DNA of 64,000 nt, from assembly GCA_037446395.1 (NCBI GenBank), contig JBBIIP010000007.1, positions 51,079 through 115,078 on the forward strand. The letters run 5' to 3'. The stretch is from JAAYJT01 sp037446395. GTDB lineage: Bacteria > Bacteroidota > Bacteroidia > Bacteroidales > JAAYJT01. The notes under the pieces are model-generated. The model ran no database searches and was not told where the DNA came from. It worked only from the letters and a program-made list of their open reading frames with translations. A program made the position numbers and the translations under genes. This document shows positions 32,497 to 41,630 of the stretch, in pieces; the first letter of the stretch is position 1; each line of letters starts with the position of its first letter.

Positions 32497-32527
32497 GTTG
32501 CCTGACCAATCTTTTTGTTTATCTTTG
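32497..32527 (+). promoter_or_regulatory. Predicted promoter of the DUF2752/TM2 pair
   Basis: TATCTTTG (32520-32527) matches the -7 consensus and TTG (32498-32500) lies 19 bp upstream. The first gene starts 73 bp downstream. Confidence 0.55.
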
Positions 32528-32599
32528 GAAGGCTGAATCACTCGAAAAAGTACGAACAAAAACGCATGAACTTTTTGTAAGATATTAAATAACAGCACA

Positions 32600-32968
32600 A
32601 TGGATTTGCCGGCATCGAAACAAGTCATGGTCAATAACAACAAGCTGTTGTTTTCGATTGCTACTGTGAGAATTCTGAGAAAATATTCACAGCAAATCCT
32701 TTGGGCGCTTGCCCTGCTGTTTCTCTTCTTCATGAACACAGAAAATGAATCCACTTCCCTTTGCATGTTCGGTTTCATGGGGTTCAAATCATGCCCTGGT
32801 TGCGGCATCGGCCATGCAATCCATCACACCTTGCATCTTAACTTCATCCAATCATTCAATTCACACATACTTGGGATACCCGCAACAATTGGTATCCTGT
32901 ATTTGATAATAAAGCCTTTTTACGATTCAAAAATTATCTCAAAATGGACAAACAACAAATGTTTATGA
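32600..32968 (+). CDS. DUF2752-like small membrane protein
   Basis: The 122-residue protein has two hydrophobic segments (about 33-48 and 92-110) around a CPGCGIGHAIHH motif, the signature I associate with DUF2752. The cysteines and histidines suggest metal or thiol chemistry at the membrane, but no function is established. It overlaps the next gene, a TM2 protein, by 25 bp. This coupling of DUF2752 and TM2 proteins is frequent in Bacteroidota. Confidence 0.8.
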   Translation: MDLPASKQVMVNNNKLLFSIATVRILRKYSQQILWALALLFLFFMNTENESTSLCMFGFMGFKSCPGCGIGHAIHHTLHLNFIQSFNSHILGIPATIGILYLIIKPFYDSKIISKWTNNKCL

Positions 32969-33300
32969 TGCTGCCCAGCTTGCAGGCAGATGAACTCATG
33001 TTTCTTCAGAGCCTTACCAAGGACATGACCGAAACGCAGCAGCAACAGTTCTTCGCACTTTATCAGGGAAAAAGAAAAGACCAGCAAACCCTGATGATCA
33101 TGACCCTGGTTGGGTTTTTGGGAATCGCCGGAATACAACGGTTTGTGACAGGAGAACCAGGGATGGGAATTTTATTTCTGCTTACAGTAGGGTTTTGCGG
33201 CATAGGCACCATCATTGATCTGGTCAATATCAAAAGCATTGCTTTGAATTTCAACCAGAAACAAGCCATGGAAGCTGCAAACATGGTAAAAATGCTTTAG
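32944..33300 (+). CDS. TM2 domain-containing membrane protein
   Basis: The 118-residue protein has a cytoplasmic-looking polar N-terminus (about 1-50, Met- and Gln-rich). A TM2 domain follows: two helices around FLGIAGIQRFVTGEPGMGILFLLTVGFCGIGTIIDL, with the typical G-x-x-R-F and D motifs. TM2 proteins are small two-helix membrane proteins of mostly unknown role. It overlaps the DUF2752 gene by 25 bp, so translational coupling is likely. Confidence 0.88.
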   Translation: MDKQQMFMMLPSLQADELMFLQSLTKDMTETQQQQFFALYQGKRKDQQTLMIMTLVGFLGIAGIQRFVTGEPGMGILFLLTVGFCGIGTIIDLVNIKSIALNFNQKQAMEAANMVKML

Positions 33301-33538
33301 GCTTCCACTGCATCACCATAAGCCTATTGGCATTAAGCAGACCTTTTCAAAGTCATTTGTGTTAAAATGAGGATATCGCAATTGACAAAATTGGCTCGGA
33401 ATTGTAATTTAATTTATTCTGAATAGATTTTCGAATCCTACTATGTTTTTTTATACATTTATGCGCAGTTACTAAGAACTCACTTGAGTTAGTTATGCTT
33501 TTATAAATCCGTTTCAGTAAACACAAATTCAATTAGTT

Positions 33539-34621
33539 ATGAAATCAAAAGCGATTATTGCAGGTGTTTTGATGTTTCTTTTTTCCGGCGTTGCAAATGC
33601 CCAAACAGAGGTTGCAGAATTTTTGCAGGCAGGAAAAGCTGATGGCCAGTTATTGATCAAAGCATTCATGATGCCTTTGTCGAACGTGGTCGGTTCAGGC
33701 TTAAACACGGGATGGTACAACACGGCCGCTGTACAAAAAAAATATGGGTTTGGGCTATCTCTCACGGTAAATGCAGCCATGGTGCCCGAAGCCAACCGCA
33801 ACTTCGACATCGCAACACTTGGGATGACCAAGGCCAAACTATTGAGTGCCTCAAACTCCGTTGCACCCAGTATTGCGGGTGAGAACGTGAAAGGGCCCAC
33901 AGTGCAGCTTTTTGGCCGCCATCCTGTTACCACCCAAAATATCGAACTCATGCGCTTTGAAACACCCAAAGGCGGAGGGTATCCCACTTTTCCACTGCCT
34001 GCTATCAAAGCAAGCTTTGGACTGCCACTGGGAATAGAACTCATGGGTAGATATCTGCCAAAGATTACTTATAGCAATGTTTCGCTCACAAGCTGGGGAG
34101 CCGGCCTTAAGCTCGATGTTATGCAATTCCTTCCATTTCATGACAAAATCCCATTCATCAACGCTTCAGTCATGGGAGCATACAGCAGTGCCAAATCTCA
34201 ATCAAATCTCGATTTTCAGAAAACGTACTTTAACAATTATCATGGCCGCATCATCCCCGGAGGGCAATCAAACTACACCGGCCAAACCATGGATATCTTA
34301 GCGAACGGAATGGTGGCGAGCCTGATGGTTTCTCTTGATGTTCCGGTGTTGACTGTTTATGGTGCATTGGGCTATGGCACATCAACTTTCGGCCTTGATT
34401 TGCTTGGGACTTACCCGGTGATTGACCTGGATGCCCAAGGAAACCTCATTGTGAAGGACGAAAAAGATCCAGTAAAAATTGACTACGACAAGTATTCAGG
34501 ATTACAGTATACGGCAGGCCTGCGGCTGAAATTCAGTATTTTTACGATTAATGCTGACTATACCATAGGCAATTATCCTACCGCCTCAGCTGGATTAGGA
34601 CTGCTTTTCAACCAAAAATAA
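33539..34621 (+). CDS. Predicted outer-membrane beta-barrel protein (possibly DUF6588)
   Basis: This 360-residue exported protein has a signal peptide (about residues 1-21, ending in GVANA). The rest is an alternation of amphipathic strands with aromatic ends (GAGLKLDVMQFLPF, YTAGLRLKFSIFTINADYTIG) and a C-terminal FNQK strand. The pattern suggests a monomeric beta-barrel of some 12 strands. I recall similar Bacteroidota proteins grouped as DUF6588, but this needs a profile search. It is a single gene between TM2 and rubrerythrin genes. Function is unknown. Confidence 0.7.
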   Translation: MKSKAIIAGVLMFLFSGVANAQTEVAEFLQAGKADGQLLIKAFMMPLSNVVGSGLNTGWYNTAAVQKKYGFGLSLTVNAAMVPEANRNFDIATLGMTKAKLLSASNSVAPSIAGENVKGPTVQLFGRHPVTTQNIELMRFETPKGGGYPTFPLPAIKASFGLPLGIELMGRYLPKITYSNVSLTSWGAGLKLDVMQFLPFHDKIPFINASVMGAYSSAKSQSNLDFQKTYFNNYHGRIIPGGQSNYTGQTMDILANGMVASLMVSLDVPVLTVYGALGYGTSTFGLDLLGTYPVIDLDAQGNLIVKDEKDPVKIDYDKYSGLQYTAGLRLKFSIFTINADYTIGNYPTASAGLGLLFNQK

Positions 34622-34691
34622 CCGTCATCAATTTATTACAAAGTCGAAAAATAGAATAACATACCAAATAAATCCAACAATTTCAAAACAG

Positions 34692-35270
34692 ATGGAAAAA
34701 AGCATCAAAGGCACGAAAACAGAACAGAACCTGCTAAAATCATTTGCTGGCGAATCGCAGGCTAAGAACCGATATACATTTTATGCTAAAGTGGCAAAAG
34801 AAGAAGGTTATGAACAAATTGCCGCATTGTTTCTTGAAACGGCCGGCCATGAAGAAACACATGCCAAGCGCTTCTTTGAATTTCTGGAAGGGGGCATGCT
34901 CGAAATAACTGCCACATATCCGGCAGGGAAAATGGGAACAACTGCTGAGAATCTCGAAGCTGCTGCTGATGGTGAAAATGAAGAGTGGACTGTACTTTAT
35001 CCGCAATTTGCTGATATTGCCCAGGAAGAAGGCTTCACAAAAATCGCCACTCTTTTTCGATCAATAGCGAAGGTCGAAGCCGAACACGAAAAAAGGTATC
35101 TCAAATTACTAAAAAACATTGAAACGGGTCAGGTTTTTGAACGGAAGGAAAAAGTACGCTGGGTGTGCCGCAAGTGTGGCTACGTTTACGAAGGGACCAA
35201 AGCCCTGGTCAATTGTCCTGCGTGTAATCATCCAAAAGCCTATTTTGAGCTGCACGCCGAAAATTATTGA
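34692..35270 (+). CDS. Rubrerythrin
   Basis: This is a cytoplasmic diiron peroxidase of anaerobes that reduces H2O2 with electrons from rubredoxin or NADH systems. The 192 residues carry the four-helix ferritin-like domain with two ExxH-type iron sites (GHEETHAKRF near residue 55, and KVEAEHEKRY near residue 135). A C-terminal rubredoxin-like [Fe(SCys)4] domain (VCRKCGYVY...CPACNHP) follows. All ligands are intact. It has 70 bp of upstream sequence with no convincing promoter. It fits the anaerobic lifestyle implied by the hydrogenase. Confidence 0.96.
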   Translation: MEKSIKGTKTEQNLLKSFAGESQAKNRYTFYAKVAKEEGYEQIAALFLETAGHEETHAKRFFEFLEGGMLEITATYPAGKMGTTAENLEAAADGENEEWTVLYPQFADIAQEEGFTKIATLFRSIAKVEAEHEKRYLKLLKNIETGQVFERKEKVRWVCRKCGYVYEGTKALVNCPACNHPKAYFELHAENY

Positions 35271-35781
35271 TGGCTTCTAGCCTATATTGGGAATTACAAA
35301 TAATTCAGATTGAGGCTCATTACGGTCGCCACTGATTAATGGACGGTTTCTGGTCGTTGCTGAATCCGATTGGATTGTAGTTAAGTGGTTTCATCAGGGT
35401 TTTAAACCCCTGCCGAGGCTTGTTAATGTCTTATAAACTTGCGCGTAATTGGTGCATTATTACCACTGATTATCTGACAGCTCATTGCCGACTCCAAGAG
35501 GAGTCCGTTTGATGGCTGATAAAAACTTAAAAGTTAAATCTTGCACCCGTAATATTTTGACCCCTCTCACTTGAAACAATAAACTTGTACTTTTGTATAT
35601 GCCCAGATAATATAAATCGCATGAAGGAAACCCAGGAATATAAATCTACTGCGTGATCAATGAGGCATTCTCGCATTGTAAAATCGTTTCTAAATACTGG
35701 CACTCAATTATGCAACAGAATTTTATCAAAGAAAACCAGCCCATTTTTTCAGAGAGATAGATTCATACAAGCTTCTATTAA
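35271..35781. other. Intergenic region with two hairpins and a -7 element
   Basis: No gene is supported here. CAGGGTTTTAAACCCCTG at 35395-35412 is an almost perfect palindrome. A 6-bp stem GACTCC/GGAGTC at 35490-35505 sits inside weaker outer complementarity and could be a structured RNA or attenuator; no T run follows. TACTTTTG at 35588-35595 is a full -7 match, about 190 bp upstream of the outer-membrane gene. Otherwise I see nothing. Confidence 0.45.
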
Positions 35782-35844
35782 ATGCCTAATAATAGCTATC
35801 TCCGGTTTGATCATTGCGATTTGCACCTAAGGATCATCAGTTAT

Positions 35845-36932
35845 ATGTTCTTATTGCTCCTGCTGAACCTTAAAACATATGCAAGCACAAGTGATACGCT
35901 ACTTTTTCGAGGTCAGTTATCGGTTTGGGGTAACCTGAACCTGAAAAATAATAGCCCAGTTATGCTAGGAAGTAGGTATTTGCCTCAGGCAAACTATCGG
36001 ATTAACCTAATTGGTTCAAAATTTATTGACTTTGAAGCATCAGCCAACCTAAGTGCAAATTTGCTCATATATAGCGGCGATACGATTGATTTTGATGGCA
36101 GACTGAGACCTTATCGTGCGTGGGCACGATTTTCTGATGAACGGCTTGAAGTGAGGATTGGTCTTCAAAAAATTAATTTTGGATCGGCCTCAATGCTTCG
36201 ACCCTTGATGTGGTTCGATAGTGTGGATCCACGAGACCCACTCCAAATCACATCGGGTGTGTATGCCATACTCGGGAGATATTACTTAAGAAACAACGCA
36301 AATATCTGGCTATGGGGCCTCTACGGAAACAAAGACCTCAAAACCTGGGAGATAGGGAAAACCAGCCAACAACGGCCCGAGATTGGAGGTCGTGTTCAAT
36401 TCCCTGCAAGTAAGGGCGAAGCCGCTTTTACATATCATTTTCGCAAGGCTGATGTAAATGGGTTGGGAATTAATCCTCCTGACTTTTCAATCATTCCTGA
36501 GCACCGAATTGCATTCGATGGTAAATGGGATGTTGGCATTGGCCTTTGGTTCGAAAGCGTATGGATACATAAGACAAAACCTATCGGATTATACACAAAT
36601 CAGGAGATGATGAATGTCGGTCTGGACTATACATTCAAAATTGGAAACGGGCTTAACCTATTATTTGAACACTTGATTGCTTCGGTTGATGAAAAGGCTT
36701 TTGCCTTTAAAACAATTAGCTCTTTCTCGGGTATGAGCCTCTCCTACCCTATCGGAATTGATTGCCAAATGAGCGCCCTCCTTTATCGCGACTGGAAAAA
36801 TCGCAATCAGTATTATTTTATAAACTTGCGCAGGCAGATTCAAAATTTTTCCTTCTATTTAATGGCCTTTGCAAACCCCGAAACCTTCCTGATGCCCAAT
36901 CAGAGCGAATCTGCGCAGTTCTTTGCGGGCAA
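35845..36932 (+). CDS. Outer-membrane beta-barrel protein, 3' end lost in the scaffold gap
   Basis: About 363 residues are visible before the Ns. I prefer the ATG at 35845 (MFLLLLLNLKTYA signal peptide) over one at 35782, which would add 21 polar residues in front. The mature part starts LFRGQLSVWGNLN and alternates strands with Tyr/Trp/Arg girdles (RAWARFSDERLEVRIGLQKI, RYYLRNNANIWLWGLYG). It is therefore probably a porin-like barrel. It precedes an ABC ATPase, two permeases and a LolA-like protein, and may be their outer-membrane partner. The continuous reading frame across the gap is an artefact. Confidence 0.78.
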
Positions 36933-37032
36933 NNNNNNNNNNNNNNNNNNNNNNNNNNNNNNNNNNNNNNNNNNNNNNNNNNNNNNNNNNNNNNNNNNNN
37001 NNNNNNNNNNNNNNNNNNNNNNNNNNNNNNNN
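36933..37032. other. Assembly gap (100 N)
   Basis: Exactly 100 N bases, a conventional placeholder for a scaffold join of unknown length. It removes the end of the outer-membrane gene and the start of the ABC ATPase gene, and may hide whole genes. Confidence 0.99.
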
Positions 37033-37518
37033 TCTATTGGCGAACTCAATGCAAGAGAAGCCGCCCATTTGCGAAGAGAAAGCCTGGGCTTTATATTTCA
37101 AAGCTATAACCTGCTCGCTGTTCACACGGTTTTCGAGAACGTTGAGTTTCCGCTTCTCTTACTGAAAATTAAAGCCTCTGAGCGCAAAAAGATGGTGAAG
37201 GATGCACTGGAGTGGGTTGGACTGACCGATAAAATCAAAAGTAAACCACCGCAATTGTCGGGAGGAGAGTGTCAGCGTGTTGCCATCGCAAGGGCGATGG
37301 TAAAAAAACCCTCCCTGGTTCTGGCCGACGAGCCCACTGCCAACCTCGATGCAACCAACTCACATCATATCCTTCAAACGATGGAAAGACTGAACAAGGA
37401 GTTGCGTACCAGCTTCCTTTTTGCCACCCACGATGATAAAGTAATCAGCTATCTCCGGAGAAAAATTTATCTGCTCGATGGCAAAGTGGATAAAGATGAG
37501 GTTATCTCACTCATTTAA
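37033..37518 (+). CDS. ABC transporter ATP-binding protein, 5' end lost in the gap
   Basis: The visible 161 residues are the C-terminal two-thirds of a LolD/MacB-type ATPase. They include the Q-loop (FIFQSYNLL), signature motif LSGGECQRVAIARAM, Walker B (LVLADEPTANLD) and H-loop His in ATHDD. Walker A and the first ~60 residues lie in the N gap. The stop overlaps the start of the first permease by 1 bp. With the permeases it should form an exporter or lipoprotein-release complex in the inner membrane. Confidence 0.93.
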   Translation, partial: SIGELNAREAAHLRRESLGFIFQSYNLLAVHTVFENVEFPLLLLKIKASERKKMVKDALEWVGLTDKIKSKPPQLSGGECQRVAIARAMVKKPSLVLADEPTANLDATNSHHILQTMERLNKELRTSFLFATHDDKVISYLRRKIYLLDGKVDKDEVISLI

Positions 37519-38705
37519 TGAATACCGATATGAAACTGGCAATAAAACTTGCAATCCGCAATTTGTTGGGAGCAGGCCTGCGAACCTGGCTCAACGTGAT
37601 TGTTCTATCCTTCTCCTTTGTGATTATCATCTGGCTCAAAGGCGTGATGACAGGATGGGACCACCAGGCAAAAACAGATATGAAAAACTGGGAAATTGGA
37701 GGGGGTCAATACTGGAACGAAAAATATGACCCTTTCGACCCGATGAGTCTTTTCGAGAGTCATGCTGCCATTCCAGGTGAGCTTCAGGATGAAATTAACC
37801 GGGGCGAAATGGAACCCTTACTCCTTGTGCAAGCCTCGATCTTTCCGCAGGAGCGTATGCAGCCTGTAATTCTTAAAGGAATCAATCCAAAGCAAAACAT
37901 CCTGAAACTCCCGACCCATGTTCTTGATACACTCACCGATGCAATTCCTGCAATCATAGGAGCGATGATGGCTAAAAGCAGCCACCTGAATGTTGGCGAC
38001 TATGTTACACTTCGCTGGCGCGACACCAATGGTACGTTTGATGCCACACAAATTCTGGTCGCGGCAATTTTTGCCAGCAATGTGCCTGCAGTTGAGGCAG
38101 GACAGGTCTATATCCCACTTGAAAGATTGCAGAAAATGATGCTGCTGCAAAACCATGCCACCCTGTTCACATTTCGCGACGTTGATGCACCGAGGCAACC
38201 CGTTGCCGGATGGAAACTCAAAACAGTAAAGGATTTAACAGCCCAGGTTGACCAAATGATTAAGGCCAAATCTGTCGGTCAGTCAGTAATTTATTCCATC
38301 CTCTTGCTGCTAGCAATGCTTGCTATATTCGACACACAGGTGCTTTCAATTTTTCGTAGACAAAAAGAAATCGGAACCTACATTGCGCTCGGTTACACCA
38401 GAAAACAAGTTGTTGGCTTGTTTACCATGGAAGGAACAATGCATGCAGTATTGGCTGCCCTTTTAGCAACAGCCTATGGAATGCCTTTTTTAGCCTGGCA
38501 GGCAAAAGTTGGCTGGACCATGCCTGTTGATACAAGTCAATTCGGGATGGCCATTGCCCAGACTCTTTATCCCATTTATAGTGCGGCGCTGGTAGCATCT
38601 ACTGTTCTTATTGTAATGGCAACAACTGCTGTCGTCAGCTATCTGCCATCACGCCGTATCGCTAAGATGAATCCAACAGATGCGCTAAGGGGGAAATTGC
38701 AATGA
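37518..38705 (+). CDS. FtsX-type ABC transporter permease (first of pair)
   Basis: This 395-residue inner-membrane permease has an N-terminal helix (about 20-40) and a periplasmic domain of about 220 residues. Three C-terminal helices follow, with the cytoplasmic loop RRQKEIGTYIALGYTRKQV typical of FtsX/LolE/MacB proteins. It ends in the MNPTDALRGKLQ tail. It is translationally coupled to the ATPase (1-bp overlap) and to the second permease (4-bp ATGA overlap). A heterodimer of the two permeases resembles LolC/LolE, but the cargo is not known. Confidence 0.92.
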   Translation: MNTDMKLAIKLAIRNLLGAGLRTWLNVIVLSFSFVIIIWLKGVMTGWDHQAKTDMKNWEIGGGQYWNEKYDPFDPMSLFESHAAIPGELQDEINRGEMEPLLLVQASIFPQERMQPVILKGINPKQNILKLPTHVLDTLTDAIPAIIGAMMAKSSHLNVGDYVTLRWRDTNGTFDATQILVAAIFASNVPAVEAGQVYIPLERLQKMMLLQNHATLFTFRDVDAPRQPVAGWKLKTVKDLTAQVDQMIKAKSVGQSVIYSILLLLAMLAIFDTQVLSIFRRQKEIGTYIALGYTRKQVVGLFTMEGTMHAVLAALLATAYGMPFLAWQAKVGWTMPVDTSQFGMAIAQTLYPIYSAALVASTVLIVMATTAVVSYLPSRRIAKMNPTDALRGKLQ

Positions 38706-39976
38706 TAAAATTTTTAATAAAAGGGCTTTTGCGAGACAAGGGTCGTAGCATGCTTCCGGTGATTGTTGTGGCCATTGGTGTAATGCTTACTGTCTGGATG
38801 CACGCATATATTACTGGTTTCATGGGCGATGCCATCGAGATGAATGCCAGATTTATGAACGGACATGTGAAGATTATGACACGCGCTTACGCTGAAAATT
38901 CTGATCTGCTTCCAAACGACTTGGCACTATTCGAAACTAACCACTTATTGAAAGAGATTGACTCGGCCTACCCCTCAATGCAATGGGCTGCACGAATTCA
39001 ATTTGGTGGACTTGTTGATGTGCCTGATATGCAGGGGTCAACAAAATCTCAGGGGGCAGTATTTGGGTTTGGGCTTGATCTGCTGACTCCCACCAGCCAG
39101 GAAATTTCAAGGCTAAATCTCACGAAATCGTTAGTCAGAGGCCGGCTCCCCATAAACCAGGGCGAAATTTTGATGAGCGAAACTCTCTCTCAAAAACTCA
39201 GGATAGATACAGGCGACTTTGTTACATTCATAGGATCGGCGATGGATGGAAGCATGGCAATGCACAATTTCACGGTATGTGGCACCATTCTCTTTGGTGT
39301 TGAAATTATGGACCGGGGTTCAATTATTGCCGACATAGAAGATATCAGAAGTGCATTAAGGATGGATAACGCTTCGGGTGAAATTCTTGGTTTTTTCAAA
39401 ACGGGCTTTTATGATAATGGTAAAGCGCTTGAGATATCTCAGTCTTTTAACTCGGTATATGAAAATAACCCAGACGAATATGCTCCTGTCATGAAAGCTT
39501 TGAGCCAGCAGGGAACCATGGGAACCTATGTTATGCTTTCAAAAACCTGGGCGATGTACTTCACGATAGTTTTTGTCTTTGCCATGTCGCTTGTGCTGTG
39601 GAACGCCGGTTTACTCGGAGGTTTACGCCGTTATGGCGAAATTGGTGTGCGTCTTGCAATGGGCGAAGTAAAAGGGCATATTTATCGAACCCTAATTTAT
39701 GAATCAATCTTTATCGGCATAGCAGGTTCGATCATCGGTACCTGCATCGGTCTTTTTCTGGCCTGGTTGTTGCAAAAATATGGCATAGATATTTCAGGTA
39801 TGATGCAAGGCGCAACAGTAATGATGCCAAGCACCATCAGGGCACGAATCACCCCGGTTGATTTTTATATTGGTTTCATTCCGGGGCTGATTTCTACCGT
39901 GATTGGCACAATGCTTTCAGGAATAGGTATTTATAAAAGGCAGACCGCCAAATTGTTCAAAGAACTTGAAGCATAG
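38702..39976 (+). CDS. FtsX-type ABC transporter permease (second of pair)
   Basis: This 424-residue protein has the same topology as the preceding permease: one N-terminal helix, a long periplasmic domain and three C-terminal helices. The conserved loop is RRYGEIGVRLAMGEVKGHIY. The periplasmic domain begins NARFMNGHVKIMTRAYAEN, like LolC/LolE family proteins that act on lipoproteins. It overlaps the upstream permease by 4 bp. The LolA-like gene starts 28 bp downstream, which strengthens a lipid or lipoprotein traffic role (inference). Confidence 0.92.
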   Translation: MIKFLIKGLLRDKGRSMLPVIVVAIGVMLTVWMHAYITGFMGDAIEMNARFMNGHVKIMTRAYAENSDLLPNDLALFETNHLLKEIDSAYPSMQWAARIQFGGLVDVPDMQGSTKSQGAVFGFGLDLLTPTSQEISRLNLTKSLVRGRLPINQGEILMSETLSQKLRIDTGDFVTFIGSAMDGSMAMHNFTVCGTILFGVEIMDRGSIIADIEDIRSALRMDNASGEILGFFKTGFYDNGKALEISQSFNSVYENNPDEYAPVMKALSQQGTMGTYVMLSKTWAMYFTIVFVFAMSLVLWNAGLLGGLRRYGEIGVRLAMGEVKGHIYRTLIYESIFIGIAGSIIGTCIGLFLAWLLQKYGIDISGMMQGATVMMPSTIRARITPVDFYIGFIPGLISTVIGTMLSGIGIYKRQTAKLFKELEA

Positions 39977-40004
39977 CATAAGAGTAAAGAAAAATAAATA
40001 ATAG

Positions 40005-40748
40005 ATGAGAACTTTGATAATCAATTCACTGATAGCGTTTGCATGGCTATTCTCCGGTCAGAGCTATACGCAAACCGCCGAAGAAGTTTTAAACCTGGTT
40101 GATCGCAATATGTCGTCAGAAAACCGGATCATGGAGTCGAGCATGACTATAAGCAGTAAGCGAAGCAGCCGATCCATCACATCAAAAACCTGGGCGCAGG
40201 GAACCCAGAAGTCGTTTTCGGAATACTTGAGCCCGGCATCCGAAAAAGGAGTCAAAATGTTGAAACTGGAAGGCCAATTGTGGTTCTATTCTCCATCAAC
40301 CGACCGAATCATACAGATTTCGGGACATATGTTGCGCCAATCAGTGATGGGAAGCGATCTTTCGTATGAAGACATGATGGACGACCGTAAGCTCTCAGAT
40401 GTTTACACTGCAACTATTTTAGGTAGGGAGCCCATTGGCGAAAGAGATACATACCTGATTCATCTTATTGCCAAAGTGCCTGACGTTGCATATGCCTCTC
40501 AAAAAATCTGGGTTGATGCCGAACGCTTCGTTCCCTTGAGGCAGGAATTATATGCCAAAAGCGGGAAACTGCTGAAGCTGGTTGAGTTAAAAAATGTTAA
40601 GCAAATTCAGGGAAGGTGGTTCCCAACCACCATTTTTTATAAAGATGTTCTCAAGCAAGGAGACGGAACGATTTTCAATATAAACAGTATCCAATTTAAT
40701 CAGAAAATCCCGGAATATATTTTCACAAAAGCTGCCCTCAAGCAATAA
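40005..40748 (+). CDS. LolA-like outer membrane lipoprotein-sorting protein
   Basis: This 247-residue periplasmic protein has a signal peptide (about 1-23, ending SYTQT). The fold region resembles LolA/LppX-type half-barrels: VDRNMSSENRIMESSMTI, LKLEGQLWFYSPSTDRIIQISGHMLRQSVMGSDLSYEDM and KIWVDAERFVPLRQELYAKSGKLLK. It appears to belong to the outer membrane lipoprotein-sorting group often found beside permeases. No lipobox is present, so it is soluble in the periplasm. It is the last gene of the outer-membrane protein/ABC/permease module and probably ferries a hydrophobic cargo. Confidence 0.88.
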   Translation: MRTLIINSLIAFAWLFSGQSYTQTAEEVLNLVDRNMSSENRIMESSMTISSKRSSRSITSKTWAQGTQKSFSEYLSPASEKGVKMLKLEGQLWFYSPSTDRIIQISGHMLRQSVMGSDLSYEDMMDDRKLSDVYTATILGREPIGERDTYLIHLIAKVPDVAYASQKIWVDAERFVPLRQELYAKSGKLLKLVELKNVKQIQGRWFPTTIFYKDVLKQGDGTIFNINSIQFNQKIPEYIFTKAALKQ

Positions 40749-40894
40749 TCCAAAGTACTTTGAATATGGCAAAATGCAACATTGCCACAATATACAGAGT
40801 TTTGGAACGTTTATTGTTAAACAAAATTCAGCCCCTAATAATACACACTCGATTCAAACATCTAGAATAATAATGTCAAATCAAAGCAATTTTT

Positions 40895-41620
40895 ATGAAC
40901 ACTGAAAAGCATCATTTCGTTCACCAGCCTGTCAAGCTTCGTGGGAACCATGGCAGTTATTTTTCTTCAAAAGTATTATTACTCATTGTTCTGGCAGTCT
41001 TGGCATTTGGAGGCACCTCCTGTTCGAGCCAAAAGCGGCTTGCAAAAAAGCATGCCAAGGAAGCACGCCTTGCCCAAATAGAGCAAGCCAAAGCTGATTT
41101 ACTGGAAATCATTAATGATGAAGGAGCGATTCCATTCGAAGTGAAGGAACGAAAATTCCTTGACATCAAAAACATGAATCTCGACGACAAGGAAGTCAAA
41201 AAATTGCTTGTCAAGGCAGAAGAAAAGCTTGCAAAAGACCGTGTTGTCTATCTACGACAAAAAGAAGAGGAATTGATGCGCCGGGAGGAAGAAATGCGCG
41301 AGCGTGAGCGAATTGCAAAAGAACAACTCCAGGTGAATAAGCGCATTCAGGATGCATTGTTCTCAGTTGCAACAGCCCCGGACCTTCGGATCGCAAACCA
41401 ACGGATTTCAGAGGTGCTTACCATGTTCGCATCACCTGATGCCCCTGTGTTGATACTCCTTAGCAAAGAAGGATCAATTCGCGATTATGACCGCCCCACA
41501 ACGATTAGGAAATACCTTGAGTTGATTAAAGACCAGAAAAGATACAACAACGAAATTGAGAACGTGCTTTTCGATGCGGCAGGTAAAATTACTGAACTTG
41601 AGTTAAAGAAGCTTTACTAA
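40895..41620 (+). CDS. Uncharacterised lipoprotein with coiled coil
   Basis: The 241-residue protein has an unusual N-terminus: 23 polar residues, then a hydrophobic stretch ending in a lipobox-like GGTSC (Cys43). A charged helical region (about 50-160, rich in Glu, Lys and Arg) predicts a coiled coil. The C-terminal ~80 residues (LRIANQRISEVLTMFASPDAPVLILLSKEG..) look folded. No family is recognised. It is the first of four consecutive genes for exported proteins (40895-45683) with short gaps or overlaps, ending in a leucine-rich-repeat protein. They probably act together in the envelope. Confidence 0.72.
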   Translation: MNTEKHHFVHQPVKLRGNHGSYFSSKVLLLIVLAVLAFGGTSCSSQKRLAKKHAKEARLAQIEQAKADLLEIINDEGAIPFEVKERKFLDIKNMNLDDKEVKKLLVKAEEKLAKDRVVYLRQKEEELMRREEEMRERERIAKEQLQVNKRIQDALFSVATAPDLRIANQRISEVLTMFASPDAPVLILLSKEGSIRDYDRPTTIRKYLELIKDQKRYNNEIENVLFDAAGKITELELKKLY

Positions 41621-41630
41621 AACCAGAAAC

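Noticed and set aside
33298..33326. Inverted repeat TAGGCTT...AAGCCTA after the TM2 gene
   Set aside because: The 15-base loop and lack of a T run make it a poor terminator.
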